A stretch of 64,000 nt of DNA from Terriglobia bacterium (GTDB taxonomy: Bacteria > Acidobacteriota > Terriglobia > Bryobacterales > Bryobacteraceae), in contig JAIQFN010000017.1 of assembly GCA_020073265.1 (NCBI GenBank), forward strand, positions 85,686 through 149,685, written 5' to 3'. The translations under genes and the position numbers were made by a program. Shown here piece by piece: positions 18,000 through 28,200 of the stretch; the stretch's first letter is position 1, and every line of letters begins with the position of its first letter. The notes under the pieces are model-generated. The model ran no database searches. It saw only the letters and a program-made list of their open reading frames with translations, and was not told the DNA's origin.

Positions 18000-20900
18000 T
18001 TACGGAATCGTACACAGGATCTCGCCGATCGCGCTTAACGAACAGGGCGCGTTCAACGCGGCGCTCCAATTGTACGCCGGCCAGTTGGTCTGAGCCAACG
18101 ATGTGAGTTGATTCAGCAGCGTAGAATCGACTCCGACGAAACGGAAGCGGGGCAATGCGTGCGCAATCCGCGAGCTATACAGACTGCCGCTTTGATCCAG
18201 CAGAAAGATCGGATTGGCGTTCCCCGATGCGTACCATTGCTGCGGGGTGAACGTTTGGACCTTCCTCAGCCACACCCCAAGGTAGCTGTTAATCATCTGC
18301 AGCTTAGTGGATGTGCTCGATTCATTCCAGATGCTGGCGATGGCTGGAAAGTTTACCAGGTCAGCCGGATCCGTCTCGACCAGCGACCATCCATTGCTGG
18401 GATCTTGACGATCCTTGGCCTGCAGGCCCTTGACCAACCAAAGAATCAGCAGGGATGCGTCCGCGAATCTGGACTGCGATGTTTGATTATCCCAGGTCAA
18501 GTCGTTGGAAGGGAATCCTAGAGCATAACCCCAATCGATCGGCCAAGTGCCCTGCGCAGTTCCGTTCCCGTCATTCAGGACGAGCTGCAGATGGTACCAT
18601 CTGTAGCGATCGTAAGTGGAGGTAATGGGCAATCCATTCCCGATACCCCGCGCGTCGTGCGGCACGTTGAACGTGACGAAGGGCATCTGAGAATACCAGG
18701 CTCGGCTGGAAGATTGCGCTCCGAACACGGCTTGGGGCATTCCTTCCAGGCCGAACTCCTGGTTCAATTCCCACTGTTTCACTAACGACCACAGTCGAAT
18801 CGAATATATGGCATTAGTGAAATTCGGACTCTGCCAGGAGGGATCCGTACTGGCGGGAGTAATCGGCGTGGTGAAGTCCAGGTCTCGAGACTCCCAATAA
18901 CCGAAATCGGAAGCCGCTGCGGCATAGGCCGCCGAATCGTTCGGTCGAAGCTCGCTGCGCAGCTTCTGGTACAGAGCCATCAGCGTGCTGTTGCTGAAGG
19001 CGGCTCCGAAGGAATCCATCGGATGAATCTTGGGCAACCACTGGTTCCAATCGGCAAGCTGCAAGGGAATGGGCATTTCCCTGGCATTCAGGTATGCGTT
19101 GTGTTCCCAAGCAGCCGTGCTGCCGCCGGGCATCAAGTATGAAAGCATCTGCTGGTCGTCGTCGACGACGGCGTCGACGCCGGCTCCGGAGGCCCACTCG
19201 CTCACCGGCCTTGAGTCGGCGCCCGGTCCGGGCTGATAAGGCGGATTCCAGGGACGCGCGCTCGCGGGCGCCGGCGCATTAAGCGACCGGATATAGCTGG
19301 CAATCTGGTCACCTTGCTGTGCCGTCAAGCCATGGAACATGGCGCGTACGCGGATGGAGTAGTTCGAGTAATTGAAATATTTCAGATCGCGTCCGTCTTG
19401 GGCGTGGCAACTGGAGCACTTCGCCTGAATCTGGCCGAACCCGGGAGCCGTCAGAGTGGCGGTCCGCCAAAGCGTCTGGCCGGCTTGGATGTCGGCTGCG
19501 TTGTTCAGCGGGGGCTGCCACCGACTCGGATCGTCCCAGGTGAAGCTGCTCTGGGGGATGAGCTGACTTCCGAGGGACAGGATGTTGAAGTTCAACACCC
19601 GGTAGCCGCTGGTGACACCATCGGTTCCCTCGAAACGGAACGTCAGATTGTTCTGGCCCGTGACCAACGATCCGGCCGGCAGGTTGAGAGTCATTTTCAG
19701 CGTCGAGAAGCCGCCGCCGATGCCGCCGAAGACCTTGGCCTGGCCTAACACGGTGCCCGTGGAGCTATTGATCGGAATCCAGGCTCCCCCGTTGACCTGC
19801 ACGCTGGCCTCGGTCTCGTACTTCAGGCCGTGAATTTGCAACCAGAGTTGAAGTCCGTTCAGATTGGATCCAGGCGGCAGGGTGAATGACGCCCCTACCG
19901 TAGTGCCGGCCGGCCCCATCACTTCGAGCGGTAGTTGCACTGCTGTAGTGGTCGGTGGAGTGGTCGGTGGAGTAGTCGCCGTCGGCGTCAACGTCAAGCT
20001 GGCCGACGCATTTCCCGCCGAACTGGTCGCGGTCACGGTAACCAATTGCTGCACGGATATCGAACCCGGCGCCGTGTACAGCCCGGTTTGCGTGATGCTT
20101 CCCATCGGTGGGTTGATGGTCCATTGAGCACTGACAGGCGCGCCGCCTCCAATCCCGCCCGAACTTACGAGGGCGGAAAATTGCTGCGTCTGAGAGGCCG
20201 AGAGCGAGACTGGCGTGGGCGCTACGCTCAGCGTCGTGGTGACGTTGGGCGTCAACGAGATCGTCGCGTGCGCCGTCTGGGTCGGATCCGCCAGGCTGGT
20301 GGCTGTCAGCGTTACGGTTTGCGCCGAGCCGATGGTGGCAGGCGCCGTATAGAGCCCGTTTACCATCGAGCCAAAGCCGGGCGCCATCGACCAGGTCACG
20401 CCCGTGTTCAGCGTTCCGGTCACCGTGGCGGTGAACTGGCTCGAGGCGCTGGCGCCGAGTGAAATAGAGGTCGGTACCATCGTGATGGAGACGGGCGCCA
20501 GTGTGACCGTCGCGCTGGCTGCCTTGCTCGGGTCAGCCATGCTGGTCGCTGTTACGGTGATCGTCCGCTGGGAGGTCACCGAGGCCGGGGCTGTGTAGAG
20601 TCCATTCGTTATCGAGCCGACCGCGGGCGTCAGCGTCCACGTCACGCCGGTATTGCTCGTGCCATTCACGGCGGCCGAGAATTGCGTGGACTGACCGTGC
20701 GTCAGCCACACCGAAGACGGCGACAATGAGATCGAAACCGTGGCCGGCTGCACCGTGATGGCCGCACTGGCCGTTTTGGTCGGATCCGACACGCTGGTGG
20801 CCACTAGTGTCAGGTTCGTCTGCGCCGTGACGGTCGGAGCCGTATAGAGTCCATTGACCACGGACCCGACCTGGGGCACTACCGACCAGGTGACGGCTGA

Positions 20901-21929
20901 GTTCTGGCTGCCGCTGACCGTGGCGCTGAACTGGCTGGACTGTCCCGACTTCAAGGAGGCCGACGTGGGCGAAAGCTGAATGCTCACCGGGACCGCCGGC
21001 GCACCGCCGCTACCCGCTGGCACACCGCCGCTCCCCGCGGGCACTCCCGCGCTGGTATCCGCCATCAGGAAGATAGGCACACTCGCAGTCCGCGTCGGGT
21101 CGGCCATACTGATGGCCGTCAACATGACCGTTTGCGACGAGTTGAGGGTGCCGGGAGCCATGTAGAAGCCGTTGCTCATCGTGCCTACGCTTGGCGATAA
21201 AGACCACGTCACGCCGGTGTTGCGCGTGCCGCTGACTACGGCGCTGAACCGCGCGGTTTGCCCGGCCGTTAAAGAGACCGACGAAGGGTTCACCGTGACC
21301 GTCACGGGGGCCGCCGCGCCGCTGCCCTGCGATCCCTTCGGCAGCAGCGAAATCGTCGCATTTCCGGTTTGGGTCGAATTGGCCATGCTGGTTGCCGTCA
21401 CGACGACGGTTTGGGGATTCTGGATGGCATTGGGAGCCGTATAGACGCCGCCGGATATCGAGCCTACCGGAGGCGCAATCGACCACACCACCGCCGCGCT
21501 ATTCGCCCCGTTCAGCTGGGCTCGGAAAGTTATGGAATCATTGGATTGCAATACCGCGAAGGAAGGCACTACTGAAAGCAGAGCCACCGCGGAGACCGTC
21601 ATTCCGCCGTTGGGCATAAGCGATAGTATCGCACTTCCGCTTTTGGATGGGTCCTCCAGGCTGGTGGCCTTCAATGTCACGATTTGGGGCGTGGTAATGA
21701 CGCTCGGAGCCACGTAGTAGCCGTTGTTCATGGTGCCCACGGCGGGCGAGAGTGACCAGCTGACTCCAGTGTTATGCGCGCCGCTTACCATAGCGCTGAA
21801 GCGCGCCGTTTCGCCCGCTGACAAGATCGCGGAGGAGGGCGTTACAGACACCGAAACGCCGGCATACGCCGTCGAAATAAATAGAAACAAGCAGGTTATA
21901 AGTACCGGTACTCTATATCGGGCAGGCAT
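18000..21929 (-). CDS. Giant secreted c-type cytochrome-like protein with seven Ig-like repeats
   Basis: A 1,309-residue protein with a signal peptide (MPARYRVPVLITCLFLF, then ISTAYA). Seven tandem repeats of about 80 residues follow (about residues 24-655), each with the pattern V-x-P-S-S-x-x-L-x-x-G, FSA-V-x-G, NTGVTWSL-P, VGS/T-NG-YTAP and VTATS-ADP-K, a Big/Ig-like fold. A Pro/Thr linker (TTPPTTPPTTT) leads to a beta-rich domain. CSSCH at 838-842 is a haem c attachment site followed by AQDGRDLKYFNYSNYS and a helix (DQIASYIRSLNAP). A 450-residue C-terminal domain (about 880-1309), rich in Trp and Tyr, follows and is not recognised. Probably exported and anchored at or beyond the outer membrane, with the repeats acting as a stalk for a redox head. 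Confidence 0.7.
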   Translation of the reverse strand: MPARYRVPVLITCLFLFISTAYAGVSVSVTPSSAILSAGETARFSAMVSGAHNTGVSWSLSPAVGTMNNGYYVAPSVITTPQIVTLKATSLEDPSKSGSAILSLMPNGGMTVSAVALLSVVPSFAVLQSNDSITFRAQLNGANSAAVVWSIAPPVGSISGGVYTAPNAIQNPQTVVVTATSMANSTQTGNATISLLPKGSQGSGAAAPVTVTVNPSSVSLTAGQTARFSAVVSGTRNTGVTWSLSPSVGTMSNGFYMAPGTLNSSQTVMLTAISMADPTRTASVPIFLMADTSAGVPAGSGGVPAGSGGAPAVPVSIQLSPTSASLKSGQSSQFSATVSGSQNSAVTWSVVPQVGSVVNGLYTAPTVTAQTNLTLVATSVSDPTKTASAAITVQPATVSISLSPSSVWLTHGQSTQFSAAVNGTSNTGVTWTLTPAVGSITNGLYTAPASVTSQRTITVTATSMADPSKAASATVTLAPVSITMVPTSISLGASASSQFTATVTGTLNTGVTWSMAPGFGSMVNGLYTAPATIGSAQTVTLTATSLADPTQTAHATISLTPNVTTTLSVAPTPVSLSASQTQQFSALVSSGGIGGGAPVSAQWTINPPMGSITQTGLYTAPGSISVQQLVTVTATSSAGNASASLTLTPTATTPPTTPPTTTAVQLPLEVMGPAGTTVGASFTLPPGSNLNGLQLWLQIHGLKYETEASVQVNGGAWIPINSSTGTVLGQAKVFGGIGGGFSTLKMTLNLPAGSLVTGQNNLTFRFEGTDGVTSGYRVLNFNILSLGSQLIPQSSFTWDDPSRWQPPLNNAADIQAGQTLWRTATLTAPGFGQIQAKCSSCHAQDGRDLKYFNYSNYSIRVRAMFHGLTAQQGDQIASYIRSLNAPAPASARPWNPPYQPGPGADSRPVSEWASGAGVDAVVDDDQQMLSYLMPGGSTAAWEHNAYLNAREMPIPLQLADWNQWLPKIHPMDSFGAAFSNSTLMALYQKLRSELRPNDSAAYAAAASDFGYWESRDLDFTTPITPASTDPSWQSPNFTNAIYSIRLWSLVKQWELNQEFGLEGMPQAVFGAQSSSRAWYSQMPFVTFNVPHDARGIGNGLPITSTYDRYRWYHLQLVLNDGNGTAQGTWPIDWGYALGFPSNDLTWDNQTSQSRFADASLLILWLVKGLQAKDRQDPSNGWSLVETDPADLVNFPAIASIWNESSTSTKLQMINSYLGVWLRKVQTFTPQQWYASGNANPIFLLDQSGSLYSSRIAHALPRFRFVGVDSTLLNQLTSLAQTNWPAYNWSAALNAPCSLSAIGEILCTIP
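21001..21042. repeat. 21-base tandem repeat encoding the linker after Ig-like repeat 3
   Basis: Two adjacent 21-base units (21001-21021 and 21022-21042) match at 18 of 21 positions, with a partial third unit after. On the coding strand they give a repeated VPAGSGG-type linker between the third and fourth Ig-like domains. A short unit like this can change copy number by slippage and vary linker length. Confidence 0.6.
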
Positions 21930-22016
21930 ACTGTTTTGTCCGTACGAATAAGGTAGTACCTGCCGGTGTTTCCTACCATCGCTCGTTCACCCTAGTTGAT
22001 CCCTCTCAAAGCACGT

Positions 22017-22044
22017 AGGGTAAGTCCTCTTCTGCCTGCGTCAA
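22017..22044 (-). promoter_or_regulatory. Putative sigma-70-type promoter for the cytochrome-like gene
   Basis: On the minus strand TTGACG (22044-22039) is followed after 16 bases by TACCCT (22022-22017). The start codon is at 21929, so the leader would be about 80 bases. Only hexamer similarity supports this. Confidence 0.4.
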
Positions 22045-22216
22045 AACACCCAATGAGACATGGAACCGATGGACCCTTAAGTACCAAGCTGCGGGGCGAC
22101 GGCAAAGCCCGCACGTCTGTCACTGGGCCTTCTTCCGGCGCGTGAGAGATTCTGGTTCGAAACACCCGCAACGCGCGATTCCGGCCGCTGGCGATGCTAA
22201 CATTGAGAAAGTTTCC

Positions 22217-24439
22217 ATGACGGGGCAATCCATCCTGCACTACGACGTTGCGGAGAAGCTCGGCGAGGGCGGGATGGGTGTGGTCTACAAGGCTCTGGAC
22301 CGGCGTCTGGATCGCGCCGTGGCGATCAAGATTCTGCCCTCGGAGGTGGCCGCCAACGCGCAACGCAAGCGGCGCTTCATGAACGAAGCCCGAGCCGCGT
22401 CGGCGCTGAGTCATCCCAATATCGTCACCATCTACGACATCGCCTCCGAGCGCGGCGCCGACTACCTGGTGATGGAGTACATCGACGGTCCGACGCTGGC
22501 CGGCGTGCTGGAAGCGGGGCCGCTGAAGCCCTCGCGCGCGCTGCACTACGCCGTCCAGATGGCGGATGCTCTGGCGAAAGCGCACGGCGCCGGCATCGTC
22601 CACCGCGACCTGAAGCCGGCCAACGTCATGCTCACCGCTGACGACGTGGTGAAGATCATGGACTTCGGCCTGGCCAAGCTGGCCGAGCCTGCCTCCGGTT
22701 CCAACGACGGAAAGACGCTCACCTTCGCCACCGAGGCCGGGCTGGTGATGGGAACGCTCAACTACATGTCGCCCGAGCAGGCCGAAGGACGGACCGTGGA
22801 CGCGCGCAGCGATATTTTCTCCTTCGGCGCGGTGCTGTACGAAATGCTCACCGGCCGGCGAGCCTTCAGCGGAATGCTGCGGCGGGAACCGGCGCCGGTC
22901 ACCGGACTCTCACCGGAAGTTCCCGGCGCGCTCGAACAGATCGTCACGCGTGCCCTGCGGGCCGAGCCGGAGCGGCGCTTCCAAAGCATGGCCGACTTGA
23001 AGGCGGCGCTGGAGCAGGTGCGCGAGGCCATCTCTTCAGGCGCGGTGGCGCAGCCGGCGTGCGAGGCGCCTTCCATCGCGGTGCTGCCGTTCGCCAACCT
23101 GAGCCCGGACCCGGACAACGAATACTTCAGCGACGGACTGGCCGAGGAGATCATCAACGCGCTCACGCGCATCCCCGGCCTGCGGGTCATCGCGCGGACC
23201 TCGGCATTTTCCTTCAAGGGCGAGAAGCGGGACCTGCGGGCCATCGGCGAGCGCCTGCGCGTGAACACCGTGCTGGACGGCAGTGTTCGCAAGGCGGGCA
23301 GCCGCGTCCGCGTTTCCGCGCAGCTCATCGATGTGGCCGATGAGTCGCACCTGTGGAGCGAGCGCTATGATCGCGAGCTGAACGACATCTTCGCCATCCA
23401 GGACGACATTGCCGAGGCGATCGTAGAAGGCCTGAAGCTGCGCTTCAGTCCTTGTATCGCGAATCGCGCGCAGCGGCCCGTCAACATTGAGGCGTACAAC
23501 CTGTGCCTGCGCGGCGTGTACTTGACTTCGAAGCTCACTCCGGAGGGGCTGGGTCAGGGGCGCGAATGCTACGAAAGGGCGCTGGCGATCGATCCGGGCT
23601 GCGCTCTGGCTTACCAGGGTCTCAGTTCCTACTATTGCAATTTCGCGGTTTTTGGTCTCGGCCCGCCGCGGGAGGCCCTGCTCACGGCCAGGGGGATGGC
23701 GCAGAAAGCGCTCGAACTGGATGAATCGCTGGCCGAGGCGCACTCCTGCCTGGGAAGCGTGTTGGGGTTTCTGGACCTGGACTGGCCCGGCGCCGAACGC
23801 GAGTTCCGCCGCGCTATCGAACTGAATCCGCAAGCCACCGCGCCGCGCTGGTATTACGCTTCCAACTATCTGCGAGTGATGGGCCGCCTGGAGGAAGCCA
23901 CCGTCGAGATGCAGCGCGTCGTGGAGATGGATCCGCTCTCGGTCTTGCACACGGTGAATCTCGGCTGGATGTTCTATGAGCGCCGGCTTTTCGGCCTGGC
24001 CATCGAGCAGTACCGCAAGGCTATCGAACTCGATCCGACGCACTACATGCCGCACTGGATGCTGGCCGGCGCGTACTTCGTGCAAAACAAGATGGACGAA
24101 TGCCTGGCCTGCGTGGAAAAGGCCGTGATGCTCTCCAGCCGCGTGCCGTGGTCGCTCGGCTATCTGGGGTTGACGTACGCCAAGCTCGGCCGGCGGGATG
24201 AGGTGCGCGCCATTCTGGATGAGCTGAGCGCGCGCAGGCAGACCGGTTTCGTCACGCCCATGAGCTTCGCCCTTTGTCACATTGGGCTCGGCGAGTTCGA
24301 CCAGGCTTTCCGCTATCTCCAGCAAGGCCTGGACGAACGCGACCCGACCCTGTTTTGGCTGCGCGAGCCGACGCTAGCGTCTATTCAATCCGATCCGCGC
24401 TTCCGCGCCCTGCTGCGACAACTCAAACTGGATGCTTGA
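22217..24439 (+). CDS. Serine/threonine protein kinase with TolB-like domain and TPR repeats
   Basis: ATG 22217 (an in-frame extension to 22142 adds 25 unremarkable residues) gives 740 residues. Kinase domain 1-280: GEGGMGVVYKA loop, Lys38 in VAIKI, catalytic HRDLKPAN with Asp131, DFG at Asp149, and MSPEQAEG in the activation region. The part after TGRRAFSG is shorter than usual for this family, as if a few residues of the helix before LRREPAPV were lost. Residues about 295-430 (PSIAVLPFANLS, FSDGLAEEIINAL, VRVSAQLIDVAD) form a TolB-like/adenylate-cyclase-associated domain. Residues about 450-740 are TPR units. No transmembrane segment is seen, so it is cytoplasmic. This architecture is common in Solibacter-type Acidobacteria. 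The target is unknown. Confidence 0.88.
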   Translation: MTGQSILHYDVAEKLGEGGMGVVYKALDRRLDRAVAIKILPSEVAANAQRKRRFMNEARAASALSHPNIVTIYDIASERGADYLVMEYIDGPTLAGVLEAGPLKPSRALHYAVQMADALAKAHGAGIVHRDLKPANVMLTADDVVKIMDFGLAKLAEPASGSNDGKTLTFATEAGLVMGTLNYMSPEQAEGRTVDARSDIFSFGAVLYEMLTGRRAFSGMLRREPAPVTGLSPEVPGALEQIVTRALRAEPERRFQSMADLKAALEQVREAISSGAVAQPACEAPSIAVLPFANLSPDPDNEYFSDGLAEEIINALTRIPGLRVIARTSAFSFKGEKRDLRAIGERLRVNTVLDGSVRKAGSRVRVSAQLIDVADESHLWSERYDRELNDIFAIQDDIAEAIVEGLKLRFSPCIANRAQRPVNIEAYNLCLRGVYLTSKLTPEGLGQGRECYERALAIDPGCALAYQGLSSYYCNFAVFGLGPPREALLTARGMAQKALELDESLAEAHSCLGSVLGFLDLDWPGAEREFRRAIELNPQATAPRWYYASNYLRVMGRLEEATVEMQRVVEMDPLSVLHTVNLGWMFYERRLFGLAIEQYRKAIELDPTHYMPHWMLAGAYFVQNKMDECLACVEKAVMLSSRVPWSLGYLGLTYAKLGRRDEVRAILDELSARRQTGFVTPMSFALCHIGLGEFDQAFRYLQQGLDERDPTLFWLREPTLASIQSDPRFRALLRQLKLDA

Positions 24440-24445
24440 AGCGGT

Positions 24446-25264
24446 TCAGCGCGCTTGCGTCTGGGTGCGCTGCGCGGTTTGCGCGGCCAGGAATTCCAGG
24501 ATGACCCGGTGCGAAGCCTCAGTCTGGTCGGTGGGATAGATGTGGCTGGCGTGTGGAAGCACTACCAGCTTGGCGCTGGGGATGCGGCCCGCGATCAGCT
24601 TGCCGTTGCCCACGGGGACCAACCGGTCGTTCTCGCCATGGACGACCAGCGTCGGCGCGGTGATCTGCGGCAAGCGGCTGTACGCTTCCCAAGCCAGTAT
24701 TCCCTGGAGCTGCGCGATGTAGGCTTCCGGGCGGGGCAGCCAGGGGCGGCGGACGTTCAGGTCTTCGTCGATCCTCGAGCGCGGCGTACCGGTATCGTAG
24801 ATGAACGGGATGGCGGCTTCGGCGGCTTCTTCCGGCGACATTGTTCCGCGCGCCATGAGCATCTTACCGACTTCGGGATCGGCCTGAATGGCCGTCGGTC
24901 CACCGGCCGCGGTGCAGCCGAGAATCAGCGAGCGCACGCGCTGGGGATTTCCCAGCGTCAATTCCTGCGCGATCATGCCGCCCATCGAAATGCCGTAGAC
25001 GTGAGCGCTCTCGACGCCGGCCGCGTCCAGCACGGCCAAGGCGTCGGCTGCCATCAGCGCGATCGGATACGGCCCGGGCGGCATGTCGCTGCGCGCGATG
25101 CCGCGATTGTCGATCGCGATGGTCCGGTACTTCGCCGCCAGTAGAGGCCGCGTGCGATACCACGCGTCCGATGGGTAGGCCAGGCCCATGATGAGCAGCA
25201 CTGGCTCGCCCTGGCCGGCCTCGTCCCAGTAAATCTTGGCGCCTTGATTCTGGATGAACGGCAT
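24446..25264 (-). CDS. Alpha/beta-hydrolase fold protein
   Basis: A 272-residue protein starting at ATG 25264 after AGGAGAG. The catalytic triad is visible: Ser93 in GISMGG, Asp213 in HGENDRLVP and His241 in PHASHIYP. The oxyanion region is LIMGLAYPSDAW, and the strand DNRGIARSD is typical of this fold. It lacks a signal peptide, so it is cytoplasmic. Its stop lies 6 bases from the stop of the kinase gene (convergent), and its start lies 15 bases downstream of the subtilase gene on the same strand, so the two may be co-transcribed. Esterase, lactonase and haloperoxidase-like activities are all possible. Confidence 0.85.
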   Translation of the reverse strand: MPFIQNQGAKIYWDEAGQGEPVLLIMGLAYPSDAWYRTRPLLAAKYRTIAIDNRGIARSDMPPGPYPIALMAADALAVLDAAGVESAHVYGISMGGMIAQELTLGNPQRVRSLILGCTAAGGPTAIQADPEVGKMLMARGTMSPEEAAEAAIPFIYDTGTPRSRIDEDLNVRRPWLPRPEAYIAQLQGILAWEAYSRLPQITAPTLVVHGENDRLVPVGNGKLIAGRIPSAKLVVLPHASHIYPTDQTEASHRVILEFLAAQTAQRTQTQAR

Positions 25265-25279
25265 ATGGCTCTCCTAAGA

Positions 25280-28200
25280 TTACTGCACTGCGATGTTCGA
25301 CGCCTTGGAGGTGTGTCCGGCGATCGTGATTGTAACCGGGTAGGTTCCGGGAGCCAGGCTCGACGGCACGGTGGCGTTGATCTGGTAGAGTCCCGCGAAG
25401 TCCGGCGCCAAGCCGCAAAATGCCGGCGCGATTTGCTGAGTGCCGATCGCGACGGTCGCCTGCGACTTGCAGGTGGATGACGACGACGTCGCCGGATCGC
25501 CGCTGGCGGGTTGATTGTCCACCGGGCCCAGGCCGTTGGCGAAAAGCTGGACGGTCTGCCCGCGGCGAGCGGGATTGGAAGCGCCGATCACCTTGGATTG
25601 GGCGTCCAGCGCGGCCACCTGGCCAGCGCCGATTTCAAAAAACGCCGGAGCGTAGTCGGCCAGCGGCACGGTTACAACTTTGCCGAAAGAAATGCCGAAT
25701 CCGCTGCCAACCGTGACCTTGACCTGGACCGAGCTTTGACCTTCGAGCTCCCACGGCACTTGCACGTTCACCTGGTTCGCGCTCGCGTACACCAGGTGCC
25801 CGGGCAGGCTGAGCTGCGCGGAAGGCACGTCGAAACTGACGGTCGCGAAATCGATGGCCAGCGGAAGGATATCGGCGGTGGCGGACGCCGTCGAATTCGC
25901 AAGGTTGGCGCCGAAGATGCTGACGTAGGATCCGGGCGCGACCGGCTTTCCTATCGCGAGGCCGGCGGCATCCAGGACGCCGTTTTGGGCGATGACCGGT
26001 TGCGGAAGCGCCGTAGCCGCCATGGCGAACGACATTCTGCCGAATCTCGCGCTGAAATCGTAGTTGCCGGGTTGAGATCCGAGAAACGCTTCGGCGCTGG
26101 CAATGCCGTAATTGTCGGTCACCCGTTGCACGTCCTGAAGCGACGCATCGCCGGTGACGGTAAACGTTACCGTGGCGCCGGAGACGGGCACGCCGTTCGA
26201 ATCCACCAGCTTCACCGCAATGGGTCCCGCGTCCTGGCCTACGGTAGTGTCGCTGGGCGATGAGAGCACGATCAGATTGGCCACCGCAGCGCTGCCCACC
26301 AGGAATTGATAGGGCACCCGCAGCGTCGACGCGCCGCCCTGAATGGTGACGAAGCCGGAATACGCGCCGGCCGATGGCATGGCCCCGGACAGCGTGAGGT
26401 TAACGTTGGCCGCGGCTCCGCGAGCGAGCGTGAGGCTCTGTTGATCCAGAGCCACGCTGGCGCCGCCGGCCGAGATAGCGGGAGTTATCACCAGCGACAC
26501 ACTGACGCTGCTCGATCCGCTGTTGGTGATCTGGAACTGCTTGGTAACCGGAAGCGAGACCGGCACGCCGAACGAGATGACCGCGGGACTGGCGGTCAGC
26601 GCGGTTTGAATGGCCGCCCCGACATCCAGTTTGCCCGCTCCCAGCGATTGGATCCCGGTGGCGTCGCCTTGCTCGTCGCTGGTGACGTCCTGAGACGCGG
26701 TGTTAACCAGGGCCGACTTGATCTGCTCGGGCGAAAAATCCGGGTGGCGCTCTTTCACCAGCGCAGCCGCGCCCGAAACCAGGGGAGTGGCAAAGCTGGT
26801 GCCCGAACCCGCGTTGTACCTGGTCACGCTGTAGAGATCGCCGAGCGGATCGTAGGATTGCGTGGCCAGATAGATGTCGGTGAAGAAATCTTCGCTGCCG
26901 CCTACCGCCACCAGGTCCGGCTTGATGGCATTGTCGCCGGTGCTGGGTCCCAGGGACGAGAAAAACGACAGCAGGTTGAAGGCGCTCTTGTTCTGTTCAA
27001 AAGCAGTGGGATCGATCACGGCGGTGTGGCCGGCGTTTGCGTCGATGAAGGACTTGAGCGCGACGCCGGCGCTGTTGGAAATCATGATGGCCGGCACGTT
27101 GGTTGCCCCGAGGCCGCCCGGTCCGGATATCGCGGAGGCGTCGGCCATGTAGAAGATCACGCCCGTCGCGCCGGCGTTCTGCGCGTTGACGACTTTATCG
27201 GAGAAATTGCACGAGCCGCGCTCGATCAGCGCGAATGCGCCATTCAGCGATCCGGCCGGCAGCGCGCTACACGCCAGTCCGTTGTCGCCGAGCTGAGACA
27301 CGTCTACTAAAGGGGCAGCCGTCGCTCCGAAAGGGAAAGGGCCGTCTCCGAGCGCACCCTGGATCTGCTGGAGACCGGAAGGCACGTTCGATCCGGGAAC
27401 TTCGACGCCTTCCACCATGAAGTGCGAGTTGGTTGTCGATCCCACGGTGATGGCCGACGGAGCATCGCCCGGAGACTCGATGCTGTTCAGGGTGGGAGCA
27501 TTGTAGCTCGAAGCGCCGTCGCCATCGTTGCCGGCTGCGACTACCACCACCATTCCCGCTTTGACCGCGTTCTCCACAGCTACCGCCACCGCATCGCAGG
27601 GCACTCCGGCCGGGATGCCGCAAGCCGCGCCGGTATCCAGAGGTCCGGTGAAGGCCGGTCCTCCCAACGATAGCGACGCGACGTCCATGCCGTCGTGCAA
27701 CGCGTCTTCGAGCGCGACAATGATGGCGTCGTCGCCGGCAAAATCGTTGACCTCGGGCGATCCGAAGATTTTGTAGTTGCCCAGGAAGGCCTTGGGAGCC
27801 ACGCCGTTGAACGACAAGCCGGTGGGGCCGGTGTTGGAGACACCCGCGGCGGCGGAAGCAGTGCCGGTGCCGTGGCCGGAGCGGTCGCGCGGCGAGTAGT
27901 CATCGGGAGTCGAGTCAACCGCCGGATTGCGCGGATCGCTTCCGGCTGCGTCCAGGGGAACGTAACTGCGCGCCACGATCACCTTGTTGTTGGTGAACGC
28001 GGCGCAATTCGGAATATCGGCTTCGGCGCCGTTGGGGTAGGCGGTTTTGCAGATTGGAAAGCCGGCCGGCGCGTGAAGGGAGCTGTCCTGGAAAGCCGGA
28101 TGGGTCTGGTCGATTCCGGTGTCGAGCATCGCGATCTTGATGCCCGTGCCGGTGTTCTGGAGACCTCCCAGGGCGTTCCACGCGGCGGGCGCATCGATCA

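Noticed and set aside
22090..22113. TGCGGG...GCAAAGCC...CCCGCA hairpin resembling part of a c-di-GMP riboswitch upstream of the kinase gene
   Set aside because: Only the GCAAAGCC piece fits; the paired partner stem and the tetraloop-receptor region are absent.
22154..22170. GGTTCGAAAC, like a tRNA T-loop
   Set aside because: No acceptor stem, D-arm or anticodon arm could be folded around it.
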